DNA from: Phallusia mammillata
Lineage: Eukaryota > Chordata > Ascidiacea > Phlebobranchia > Ascidiidae
Assembly (NCBI GenBank): GCA_003260075.1
Contig: QLIY01000129.1
Location: forward strand, 161,394-225,393
Direction of reading: 5' to 3'
DNA length: 64,000 nucleotides
The stretch's first letter is position 1. Every line of letters starts with the position of its first letter. Below the pieces are notes generated by a model, which was not told where the DNA came from, made no database searches, and worked only from the letters and a program-made list of their open reading frames with translations. The position numbers and the translations under genes are program-made. Shown here piece by piece: positions 52,101 to 60,059 of the stretch.

Positions 52101-53069
52101 TTACAATTTTTGACTTTAATTTCAACAAAATGGCTAATTGTTGAAGAAAATAGTTTGTGTAAGTTTCAAAAGACCGAAGTAATAATCACAAAAAAAGAAA
52201 TTAAACACGTTTTAAAAAAATATTGTTGCTACAAAATTTGTTTCCAAAAATTACCCCAAATAAGTTAAAAAAATTCGTAATTTCCCAAAATCCCGATTTA
52301 CAGATCACCGACCACAAGGTGGCGGTGCAGGACGCCGAGGTAGAGAACTGTCACGTGATCGCATGTGGTCACGCGGAGGGAGTCCACTACTTGTGTGCGG
52401 CTTCTGCATCAAGTGTCACCATTCTTAAGTACAACGAACGACTGAAGAAGTTCTGCAAACAAAAGGTGAGTAAAAATTCTGCGCTCTTAGGCTTTTCGTA
52501 TCAGTCAATTTCATACATGCCCCCCCCCCTGCATCAAGTGTCACCATTCTTAAGTACAACGAACGACTGAAGAAGTTTTGCAAACAAAAGGTGAGTAAAC
52601 ATTCTGCGCTCTTAGGCTTTTCGTATCAGTCACTTTCATACATGAGAAGGGCGTCAGTCGTTCTGTAGTCAGTGGGCGACCTTTTCCGAATCGCAAATTA
52701 AGAATTGTGCCCAGTGGTCCTGGACGCGTGATCCATATACATACATAAAAATACTCATCCGGATTCGTATGTTCGTATATATACTGATCCGGATTCGTAT
52801 ACATACTGATCCGGATTCGTATGCCCCCCCCCCCAAATTAAGAATTGTGCCCAGTGGTCCTGGACGCGTGATCCATATACAGACATAAAAATACTCATCC
52901 GGATTCGTATGTTCGTATAAATACTGGATTCGTATATATACTGATCCGGATTCGTATAAATACTGATCCGGATTCGTATATACACTGATACGGATTCGTA
53001 TAAATACTGGATTCGTATATATAGTGATCCGGATTCATATACATACTGGATTCGTATATATACTGATCC

Positions 53070-53129
<60 letters not shown>

Positions 53130-56100
53130 GTATATATATAGTGATCCGGATTCATTTACATACTGGATTCGTATAAATACTGGATTCGTATAAATACTGG
53201 ATTCGTATATATACTGAATTCCCCCCCCCCTCGTATATATATAGTGATCCGGATTCATTTACATACTGGATTCGTATATATACTGAACCGGATTCATATA
53301 CATACTGGATTCGTATAAATACTGATCCGGATTCGTATACATATTGGATTCGTATAAATACTGATCCGGATTCGTATACATACTGGATTCGGAAATACAG
53401 ATCCGGATTCTTAGCGCCTGTTGTTCGAATCATGTAAAAAACTGTTTTTCCGATCCACACAAAAAACAATCGAGTATATTTTAAAATGAACAAGGGAACG
53501 CGTTTTACTAGACCAGGGTTTATTTTAAAATAAACAAGGGAACGTTTTACTAGACCAGGGACAAACTTAAACTTTGTAGGTTTTTGACATTGTTAATATC
53601 TAATCATCCCCGAAGTTGTTTCGACGTTTGACAAATGCTTTGTCTTGCAGGAGGTTGCAACCAGCGAACCGTGCACTTGTATGCTTTTCACCGCTTGTAG
53701 TGTTATCATAGGAACGAACACCTTCTACGAAATCGATCTCACCGACTACAAAATCGACGGTAAAATTTATTCCTTAAACACCGCATCTTTTTACATTAAA
53801 TATCTTAGTTGTATTCCATATTTGGAGTCTCGTGGACAAAACAATACAAAAGAAATTCCAGCGTACTAACTTTCCAAATATAAAATCGATTTGAAAGCAT
53901 CCCATGTTTCTACCTATAAGCACACATCTGTTTATTTGGTGACAAAAACATTGACCGGCATTCCAGTTTTTGGAAGTAACAGGCTAAAAAGCCATGCCTC
54001 ACCAAATCTGTTCATAACCGCAAATGGGCTGTGCCAATACAGTCATTTTTTTAATTGCTGTACTGATGAACCCTATGGGTGGAAACAATGTGCACTGTCT
54101 GCAGCTTACTCATCATGTAATACATCATGCTTTTATACCCTATGTATTCCTGCAGAATTCCTTAACATCGGCGATCGCGCTTTATCCCGTCGTCTCAAGG
54201 ATTCCAGCATCTTTCCTGTTGCTGTGTTGAAAATAAAAGATGAAGAGGGAAGGCAGGAATTCCTACTCTGCTTCCACGGTTAGTTAAATGTGACAAGTTC
54301 AGAGTAAGAGATGTTGTTTTGTGGTTAATACTTAATAGGCAGATCCGTATAATTTGTACAGCGCATTATAAAGTGTAAATCAGTTATCATGCCCTTAAGT
54401 AACTATTTAAGTTACGTAACAATGTCAATTATGACGCCATTTCCAACCATCTTCGTAAAATTCTTTGAATATTATTTTTTGTGTCTTATTATTATTGTTA
54501 CATTGTGTTTAGAATTCGGTTTGTTTGTTGATGGATTTGGACGGTTGACAAGAGAAGGACAGATCAGCTGGTCAAGAATGCCTTTGTCGTTCGGTAAATA
54601 TATGGCAGAAGTTTTAATTATTTACATTATTATCATTCGTCACCCAAGAAGAGTACTGTCACTTGCAACTTTTCCTTGTTTTTCTCTGAACTTAGCTAAA
54701 CACCAATATGATCAACATAACTTCTGTTTTTGTGTCGTGTATATTTTGATCAACATGGCGTTAAAAAATATCACACCTCAGTTGTTTAATGTAGAGCTGC
54801 GGTCCGTAAAGTGATGGTCGGATTTGGTCCACTAATATCCTAATTCCTGCTCAACTCTTCAAAATGCCTTGCCATAATCGTAAAACTAACTTTTCAAAAC
54901 TCATTTTTATTTCAGTCACCCAACAGCCTAAAGCCTGAAAATTTTTATATTTTTGCACATAGTAAATTTTTTTTAAAATTTTGGTGATTTTTTGTTTGTT
55001 TTAGAATACAGAGAACCATATCTTGTCGTGGTCCAATTTAATTCTGTGGAAATATTACAACTTGATTCTACACAAGATGTATCAGCAGAGGAGGCAGTGA
55101 TCGACCATTCATTCTTATCATTTCCAAGGTATTATTTCTAGCTGCAGGTTGTGTGAAACAGAGCATTTTCATGTTTGTCAAACCTACATGTTTATGACAC
55201 TGTGCTTTTTGGCAGTTGTCCGGCAAATACGTTTTTAATCAAACGATGTTAAAAACCGCAAGTATTTAGTTAGTCCATCATTTCGATTTAATTTCTTTTT
55301 TCCGTGCTGCAATATTGCGGTTAACATCATAAGATGTAGGGTTAAAATCATAATATCAACACTTATGCATGTTTTAAAACAACAACAACAAAAATATCAA
55401 CGCACCAGGGAAATAAGTGATAAGCAAGCTGCAGACAGTGGACACTGTTTTTTCAACTTGGATTTCAAAAAAATGACTTTTACCTACAGTACAATTACAT
55501 TTTTATTTACAAATTTTTTTTTAAGTAAGCTGCAGACAGTGTCGCGACCAATTTGTTCCTAGCTGCACTGATGAGACTTTAGAGTTCGAAACGGTGTGCA
55601 CTGTCTACATACAGCGTACTTAAATAAAAACCAATTTGTTAATAGAAATTAACTCGTACTGTAGACAAAACTCATTTTTTCAAATGCAAGTCCATAAAAA
55701 TCAAAAGCAATATAATGAAGCAGTTTTTTTACAATGCTTACTGATGCCGTCTTCTACGCCTGTGGTGTTTCAAGTTATTTTCGGTGGTCGTTTATAGTTC
55801 ATTGCTCCTTTAACAATGCTTGTGTTGTCATATATAGTGGTCGATTTCTGGGTCCTGCTATCACTAGTGGCGCTGTTTACCTCAGTTCGGTGGAAGGTTC
55901 TCGAACTTCAGTGTTCTGTTGCAAAGGAAATATGAAGGGTGGAAGCAGAGAAGCTGTTAAGTAAGTTTTCACCAACAAGACTTTACTACAATAAACCTAC
56001 CTCGGTCAATCCGGATCTGTTTGGCCAAAATTTGTCCGGATTAGGCGGAGATCCTGATTAACCGAAGTTTAGCCTACTGCGTATAAAATGACTGAAGACG

Positions 56101-57778
56101 CATTATTGAAAAGATTTGTTTATCGTTTGTAAACTTAATTTTTAACTCCTTTTTTGAACATTTTAAGTTGGTATAATTAACCCTGCTGACCACTTTTCCT
56201 GACCCAAACCAAAAGTTCTTTTAAAAATTGTCATTCCTATTTTACCTCCTAATGCTATTTTAACTAAAACTAATTTTACAATCCTGAAACAATAATCCGT
56301 ATGAATATTAGACATACTTATTAAAGCAAAAATGAAGTAAAAAGACCAACAAAATGTGTCTTTACCAAATTATAACCAGCATAAACCATTTTCCATAGAA
56401 TCGCCAACAAACGCCGGTACGCTGCTCTATCAGCGTCGACCGACTCGCTAGCGTCGCCCACGGTCAAGAGATCATCGGCATTGAGCGACATGTCCAACCT
56501 ACGTGAGTCACGTGATATTTCGTCATCTTGTCAATCAATCGACACAAGCAGATGGACAAGCGGCACAAGTGACTGGTGAGTGATACAACCCGATGAGTTT
56601 ACTTTATGATAGATGCCAAAACCTTTTTTTCGGTCAAACCTACGTGGCGTTTTCCAAAAGCGCTTGCGAACGAACTGCTTCGACAATTTCAGTGCACAAA
56701 AAATCCATTTCAATAATAAACCAAATAATAACCTACATCCAATAAGCATACCAGTGTTGTAAGCGGGGCTGAAATTCGAGCCCGACCCCGAAATCAAAAG
56801 TACGATCCCGGTCCGAACCGTTTTTGAGAAGCCTGTTTTGACCCGAAAGTTTAATTGACAGGCCTATAATAAAGATGACAATAGGTTATGACCAGAAACT
56901 GGCCACTAAGCTAAGTAAATTAGGGTGCTTTTGTGACAAGACACCCGAATAATTGGACCAATTGTAGGCTTTTCTCTATTGTATGTCATGTTGTGAAGAA
57001 ATTTATTTTTGCAGTGACGCTATTTCGGTTGACACGAACACCGACAGTGAAACATTGATCAACACGGCGACTGACAGCGACACTGTAGTGCCAAGCAGTG
57101 AGGTATGTCGTATTACATTTTGTCACTGTCACTGAGGCGCCAAGTACTAGATACCGGGTATTTCATAGTTTAGTGCTGAAACGAAACTTGCTCAAGGTTA
57201 TGAGAAAATAAATTTCTAAGTCAGGATGTGCCCTTTTTTTCCTGTGCAAATTTCGTCCTACAGCGGCAGTTTGTCAGAGAAATAGTAATTTAGTCAAGTA
57301 ATTTTGTCACATAAAAAAACGCAGTGCGTTGTGAGATGCCTTGAGCAATAGTCATTTGCTAATCGGTATTAAGACAAAAAGTTGAAAAGGTACAAAAATA
57401 GACCTACTGCAATTAAAATATCGGCTTTACATATCGGTTATGGGCCTACTTGAGTACCGATAATCGGTAACGACCTTAAAAATACGTGTCGGTATATCTC
57501 TAGTCATATTATCCTAAGTATTAACTACAGATGGCTTTCAAACAAAAAAAGTTTAAACTCAGGTCCCAACGCTTACTACAAATTCTATTAAAAAAAATCG
57601 TATCTCCTTGCAGGAAGGCAGTACGTCTGACGCCTATTCCGATGACGTTAGTGCGCGTTTAAGATGGCGACCTGTGCAAAGCTCAACAACCCGCAAAGCA
57701 GCGCCTGCTAAACCGGCCCGACGCAGAGACATGGCGTCAGGATCCAAATATGGTCAAGTGCCATCAACGGAAGTTTAA
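26808..57778 (+). CDS. CIT: Citron (Rho-interacting scaffold), no kinase domain seen
   Basis: Citron acts at the cleavage furrow and midbody with Rho, anillin and kinesins. The frame joins through about 42 exons: 26808-26855, 26920-26994, 27751-27840, 28422-28607, 28697-28822, 28892-29020, 30048-30185, 30594-30731, 31835-31972, 32121-32258, 32951-33088, 33988-34125, 35668-35805, 36630-36767, 37152-37289, 38204-38308, 39372-39581, 40065-40187, 40332-40475, 41344-41659 (holds an allelic overlap), 42698-42826, 43369-43478, 43668-43836, 45050-45295, 45995-46114, 46356-46497, 47019-47181, 47331-47482, 47822-47929, 48572-48757, 49415-49581, 49962-50042, 51764-51952 (inverted), 52304-52465, 53651-53759, 54156-54278, 54513-54593, 55005-55128, 55838-55960, 56399-56575, 57015-57102, 57614-57778. 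About 1,930 residues result. QYRELCDLLEEEKA and MHHNIPHR match vertebrate citron. The ATG follows an in-frame stop at 26772. No kinase exon is seen, so it resembles the short vertebrate form. Confidence 0.93.
28422..38308 (+). CDS. CIT: Citron exons 4-16: coiled coil built of 46-residue exon modules
   Basis: Exons 7 to 15 (30048-37289, allelic copies left out) are each exactly 138 bases, phase 0 on both sides, and encode 46 residues. They share a pattern: KLS near the start, an ALEEKL/SLEDKI core in the middle, then KD/KEEQL near the end. Flanking exons 5, 6 and 16 (42, 43 and 35 residues) are shortened variants of the same module. Exons 8 and 10 share about half their residues (TKHR...KTKALEE), and exons 9 and 11 nearly two thirds (QMRSLE, KDDELSK), which suggests the 8-9 pair was duplicated to make 10-11. 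46 residues equal five heptads plus one eleven-residue turn. Vertebrate citron has a coiled coil here, but I do not know of such an exon array in it. Confidence 0.85.
29245..29768. mobile_element. hAT MITE with TAGAGATGTACCGAATA end
   Basis: The ends TAGAGATGTACCGAATA and GGTACATCACTA are flanked by GTTTAAAC on both sides (29237-29244, 29769-29776). The interior is rich in TTCGGCC/GGCCGAAT. A 60-base G run at 29464-29523 interrupts it. It lies in the Citron intron before exon 7. Confidence 0.88.
30920..31000 (-). repeat. tRNA-like SINE head
   Basis: On the minus strand a pol III A box (TAGCTCATTTGG) at 30981-30995 is followed by a B box (GGTTCGAATCA) at 30938-30948. It lacks a full cloverleaf, so a tRNA-derived SINE is likelier than a tRNA gene. 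Confidence 0.65.
31106..31313. mobile_element. hAT MITE with CAGGGAGTCGAACTGG end
   Basis: The ends CAGGGAGTCGAACTGG and CGGTTTGACTCCCTG are flanked by perfect GTTTAAAC (31098-31105, 31314-31321). The interior has CCCGAACCG repeats. A second partial copy with the same right flank is at about 31450-31705. Confidence 0.88.
32486..32623 (+). pseudogene. Allelic copy of Citron exon 10
   Basis: It is a full 138-base near-copy of 32121-32258, with splice sites, just after the C run 32470-32479. The flanking introns are copied as well, which points to the other allele and not to a tenth coiled-coil module. The last codons differ (LLM against LHM). Confidence 0.7.
33556..33872. mobile_element. hAT MITE with CAGTGGTTCTCAACC end
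   Basis: Inverted ends CAGTGGTTCTCAACC and GGTTGAGAACAACTG. Left flank GTTTAAAC, right ATATAAAC (6 of 8). The interior has repeated CCGGTCCGC. Part of it is copied at 34314-34401 between two C runs. Confidence 0.8.
34412..34496 (+). pseudogene. 5'-truncated copy of Citron exon 12
   Basis: The 85-base copy of the 3' part of exon 12 begins directly at the C run 34402-34411. The piece before that run (34314-34401) is a copy of part of the repeat at 33640-33728. Misassembly is the simplest explanation. Confidence 0.7.
34723..35182. mobile_element. hAT MITE with CAGCGGTGTCAAACTC end
   Basis: Ends CAGCGGTGTCAAACTC and GCGTTTGACATCCCTG, with perfect target duplication ATCTACTG (34715-34722, 35183-35190). 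The probable second allele of this region (35835-36379) lacks it. Confidence 0.88.
35440..35515 (-). repeat. tRNA-like SINE head
   Basis: Minus-strand A box TAGCTCAGTTGG (about 35491-35505) and B box GGTTTGAATCC (35450-35461) have tRNA-like spacing. It is the same family as 36110-36190. Confidence 0.65.
36110..36190 (-). repeat. tRNA-like SINE head, best preserved
   Basis: Minus-strand A box TAGCTCAGTTGG (36169-36183) and a perfect B box GGTTCGAATCC (36127-36138). The anticodon region does not form a clean arm, so this is a SINE. It is probably the allelic partner of 35440-35515. Confidence 0.65.
36380..36517 (+). pseudogene. Second copy of Citron exon 13, probably allelic
   Basis: It is a 138-base copy of 35668-35805, differing at a few bases, with intact splice sites. 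About 1 kb of upstream sequence is also shared, but the left copy carries an extra hAT element (34723-35182). The C run 35824-35834 divides the copies. If both were real and spliced, the protein would gain one more 46-residue module. Confidence 0.6.
37423..37647 (+). repeat. tRNA-derived SINE, plus strand, broken by C run
   Basis: The head GCCTGTGTGGTGCAGTTGG is an A-box sequence. A 61-base C run (37485-37545) replaces part of the body, and the tail reads TTTAATGGGCCTGATGTACT. Tail-like sequences recur near 5480, 31010, 41790 and 51540. Confidence 0.5.
39372..46497 (+). CDS. CIT: Citron exons 17-26: C-terminal coiled coil
   Basis: These exons encode charged heptad sequence rich in Lys, Glu, Gln and Leu without the 46-residue rhythm. 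Exon lengths vary (110-246 bases), and exon 22 ends in phase 2. The last exon (46356-46497) contains APLQYRELCDLLEEEKA, the conserved segment before the C1 domain of citron. Introns carry hAT elements, a minisatellite and several homopolymer gaps. Confidence 0.88.
41486..41599 (+). pseudogene. Overlap copy inside Citron exon 20
   Basis: The exon reads from 41344 to 41484, is broken by the C run 41486-41495, restarts with a near-copy of its middle, then continues to 41659. Skipping the copy restores a 201-base exon in frame. Two amino-acid differences between the copies (K/I and H/D) look allelic. Confidence 0.75.
41828..42064. mobile_element. Partial TAGGGATG-family hAT fragment between C runs
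   Basis: The sequence from GCTCGGTGCTCGGCCGAGCA to the right edge matches the interior of 43974-44352 in reverse. It is bounded on both sides by 10-11 base C runs, so its placement here is doubtful. Confidence 0.6.
43974..44352. mobile_element. hAT MITE with TAGGGATG ends
   Basis: Ends TAGGGATGCGCCGAGC and GGCACATCCCTA, flanked by the palindrome CTGTACAG on both sides (43966-43973, 44353-44360). The interior has GCTCGGTGCTCGGCCGAGC. It split an older repeat containing CCGACGTTTCGACG. Confidence 0.87.
44516..45049. repeat. Intronic minisatellite, unit about 160 bases
   Basis: Four units start at 44516, 44676, 44846 and 44996 with AGAACATTCTAGG. Each carries TTCAAGCTAGCCT, TTACCTATGTTGTTCTAG and ACCATTCCGGAAAACAAAAA. 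The last unit is cut by the acceptor of Citron exon 24. Confidence 0.8.
47019..47482 (+). CDS. CIT: Citron linker and C1 domain exons
   Basis: Exon 47019-47181 encodes a Ser/Pro-rich linker ending in MHHNIPHR. Exon 47331-47482 completes the C1 zinc finger: RATRCSVC, then IIHFGHSSLRCSEC, TCHTKC and CGLP. All histidine and cysteine ligands are present. In vertebrates this domain type binds lipid or acts as a protein contact; citron's is thought atypical for diacylglycerol. Confidence 0.92.
47822..49581 (+). CDS. CIT: Citron PH domain exons
   Basis: Exons 47822-47929, 48572-48757 and 49415-49581 encode the PH region that precedes the CNH domain. Recognisable parts are RTVRLTSTHLRILPL and DLPYVFKIHTG, then SCWPARSVFFLAAGYAEKH and QWVEKLEGV. 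These align with DVPYILKM, CWPGRTLYLLAP and KQRWVTALE of vertebrate citron. The phase is 1 at the first two junctions and 0 at the end. A partial allelic copy of the first exon lies at 47978-48036 after a G run. Confidence 0.9.
47978..48036 (+). pseudogene. Partial copy of Citron exon 29
   Basis: It repeats the last 59 bases of exon 47822-47929 with its donor and following intron, starting right after the G run 47968-47977. It is an unmerged overlap. Confidence 0.7.
49183..49364. mobile_element. Short repeat, TTAACCTCGGGTAATCCGG end
   Basis: It is the fullest copy of the family listed at 4011-4109, with two internal GATCCGGATTA motifs. It lies in a Citron PH-domain intron. Confidence 0.6.
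49962..50042 (+). CDS. CIT: Citron exon 32, lead-in to CNH domain
   Basis: This exon encodes KILGNEILTLLSDEKLEMNC and SLPISDK, matching the vertebrate stretch with [20 protein letters not shown]. It is phase 0 on both sides. The next exon in order should be the one now found inverted at 51764-51952; its splice acceptor and first bases are present on the plus strand at 51011-51040 just before a G run. Confidence 0.88.
51660..51711 (-). pseudogene. Partial copy of Citron exon 33
   Basis: The 3' end of exon 33 with its donor is repeated, and the copy stops at the G run 51712-51722. It is an overlap copy within the inverted block. Confidence 0.7.
51764..51952 (-). CDS. CIT: Citron CNH exon 33, on the wrong strand
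   Basis: Read on the minus strand, this 189-base phase-0 exon encodes ILFGCDEGLYLLAP, then VKGVGKVFQMILLSKHQVVA and the end TFDIST. That is the first blade of the citron CNH propeller (vertebrate VLVGTEEGLYALN...GIGAVFQIYII). It fits in frame exactly between exons 49962-50042 and 52304-52465, both on the plus strand. The surrounding block 51051-52093 is inverted relative to its flanks, almost certainly by assembly. Confidence 0.9.
52304..55960 (+). CDS. CIT: Citron CNH domain exons 34-39
   Basis: Exons 52304-52465, 53651-53759, 54156-54278, 54513-54593, 55005-55128 and 55838-55960 complete the citron homology domain, a predicted beta propeller that contacts small GTPases and partners. Matches to vertebrate citron run in order: VTILKYNERLKKFCKQK, EVATSEPCTCMLFT, IIGTNTFYEIDL, EFLLCFHEFGLFVDGFGR, ISWSRMPLSF, YREPYLVVVQFNSVEILQL, FLGPAITSGAVYL and VFCCKGNM. 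All phases agree. Confidence 0.93.
52530..52590 (+). pseudogene. Partial copy of Citron exon 34
   Basis: The last 61 bases of exon 52304-52465 and its donor are repeated after the C run 52520-52529. It is an overlap copy. Confidence 0.75.
52734..53412. repeat. Intronic tandem repeat, GATCCGGATTCGTATA units
   Basis: Units of about 17 and 22 bases (ACTGGATTCGTATAAAT and ACTGATCCGGATTCGTATAC) alternate. Three C runs cut the array. On the minus strand it is open for over 100 codons as repeats of YES/IRIQY, an effect of the unit and not a gene. Confidence 0.85.
56399..57778 (+). CDS. CIT: Citron C-terminal tail with PDZ-binding end
   Basis: Exons 56399-56575, 57015-57102 and 57614-57778 encode a Ser/Thr/Arg-rich tail without a known domain. 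The protein ends STEV at the stop 57776-57778, a class I PDZ ligand (S/T-x-V). Vertebrate citron ends SSV, also a PDZ ligand, so the function seems kept although the tail sequence has diverged. AATAAA at 58182-58187 is a good polyadenylation signal. Confidence 0.88.
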
Positions 57779-59198
57779 CGAAAAGGCCACAGAGCATGCT
57801 TATTGTATTCAGTATCTATTTTTACTCGAAATTTCGGGTTTCCTCTCCTGCACTCGCGTATATTTGCAGATATCAAATTGAGACCTAATTTTATAAGTCA
57901 TTTGCGTAATGAACTGGCAAAGATATCAGTTTGTCAAGCGAGATGCATTATTTATCTCGCCTCAAACTTACACGTATTTTCTCCTGTTTGTGGTGGCATT
58001 TTTTTTATAAGTAGCTCTTTGGAGATTTTGGAGACGCAATAAGCCATTTGTCGTTATTTAATTAACTTTTTAGTATTTCCTGAAACGAGCCACTAGAGAA
58101 AAGTGTTTACTGTTTAAGTTGTAGGAATGCCCACTGCATGTGTATTGTCATTAAAGTTGCTAGAAAAATTAAAAATTTTCTAATAAACACCGTTTTTTTG
58201 GCAATCATCATTTAACGCAAAAAAATAATTTTGTTAAAACCTTTCTTCCATGCACTGCTGCTCCTACGTACTGTTTCATATGTTCTCGTATCCACAGCAC
58301 CGTGTTAATATCTACGCTGAGTTGTAATTAAAAGTAACGGTGTGCGTGTGCTTAGACACAACTTGGAAAATGGAAAAAGCTTCCCGACAAGGCAATGGAG
58401 TTTAGCTGTGGGTAGCCTGTATGTAATAAAGTAGTCATGTACGGAATTTTCAATTTGCCCATTTATTCGGCCAAATTGGCTATTATTTGCAAAGATTCGG
58501 TTTCAAATGATTCTGCCGAAACCGAATCTTTTACGATCTCAAATTTGAAAGGTGTATTTTTTGCTTAATAGCCTACGGAACCGCACAATCCTTTTAACTA
58601 CGTCATAACTAAAATCGCGTCATTTATGATAAATTTCGGCAAAAGCAAAATTAAGCCAATTCGGTGCGTCTATGCATAGTAAAAGGTCATTTTGGTCTAA
58701 TTTGTTCTCTTTTAAATGGGAGTCAACAAACGTTTTGCCCAGATCCAGTTGAATTTAGGTAAGAATTTTTAATCTGGCTCTAGGCCTAGGTCAAAAGTAG
58801 TTAGCTACAACGCCTTTGTCCAGTCTACGCAATGTAAACTTTCTGTTTTTGTGTAGCCCCGTGTTTGACGACCTCTGCTATGAATGATGTATCTCTGCCA
58901 TTTAGTTTTCTATTTTACATGCATCACGTATGCTATTAATTGAACACCATGATTCTATATCACGCTCTTCAAATAGTCCTGGGTTTTTGTACCAAAAAAT
59001 CGTTTTAGGATATTAAAAGAGTTTTTTTAAATGTTTTTTTAGCAATTGAAAATCTTGTGCAAACTTTGCCCTTTAGATTTTTTAAAAAATCTTTATAATC
59101 AGTCATGCGTGTAAGAAGTAAAGCGTGACTGCTGAAATTGTTTTGTTTTTGGGACTTTTTTCAACCAAAGACGCGAACGCGATATCTTTAACTCAACT
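57779..59198. other. Citron 3' UTR and spacer to mL54
   Basis: AATAAA occurs at 58182-58187 and again near 58425. At about 58436-58670 lies a worn relative of the TAGAGATG hAT family (its TTCGGCC-rich body is recognisable). I see no further coding sequence; the 79-codon frame at 57803 is in the UTR. Confidence 0.5.
58182..58187 (+). terminator. Poly(A) signal of Citron
   Basis: AATAAA lies about 400 bases after the Citron stop codon; a second one follows near 58425. Confidence 0.5.
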
Positions 59199-60026
59199 AT
59201 GATAGCACGAAAAGTAAGTTTTGGAATTTCAAGATGTATTCAAACTTCTGCTATCAACCCTGCTAAGCTGAGCAAAACAGGTAATTTATTATTTTTGTGA
59301 ACACCTTTGGTTTCTTCATCACTTAGTTTTTTGATAATGTAGATTCTAAAAATAAAGGTTTTAAACATTTTTGGTACCATAAACTAAAAATCGAACATTG
59401 TCAAAGCACATTAAAAAGGTGAAAGATTCTTACAACATGAAGAGGAAAAATGTAATGTAATCTATGCAAATGACTGCAGTATTGTAAATACAAGATTGTT
59501 TGATTTTTTGTAAACATAAGGTCTTTATTTGCACAAGGTCAGTCCAATAGCTTTCAAAATCCAATCTACTTGTATGACCCCAACAAAACGTGCTTCTAAG
59601 CCCCACAGGCTAGAAACATAAAACTTTGGTTTAGTGACCACCCATTTCAGCGTAGAGCAAAGCATCATTTGAAGTATTAACATGGTTGCCACTTAAAAAT
59701 TTACAACATAGAGTGTAATAAAACATGCAAAGGTTTTAAAACTGCTGATTCAAATTAAACACACCTTTTCCAGCTTCTAAGGCACTTAAGGCAACAGCAG
59801 TAAAACAACCGAAACCTGTTACTGATGCTCATCTCCTCACCACCAGATGCTGTGGATTGAACAAGTACAAGGAAGGGGAGGATCCAGAATTAAAACCAGA
59901 TTCTGAATATCCTGACTGGTATGACAATATGATTTATTAAGTTAATGCTTGCTTCAAAACAATTTATCCACCAGACTTTTCTGATTTACTATGGGCATGT
60001 ATACAAGCTTTCTGAATAAAATAAGC

Positions 60027-60059
<33 letters not shown>

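Noticed and set aside
52755-53493. Repeat protein on the minus strand
   Set aside because: It is the translation of a tandem DNA repeat inside a Citron intron.
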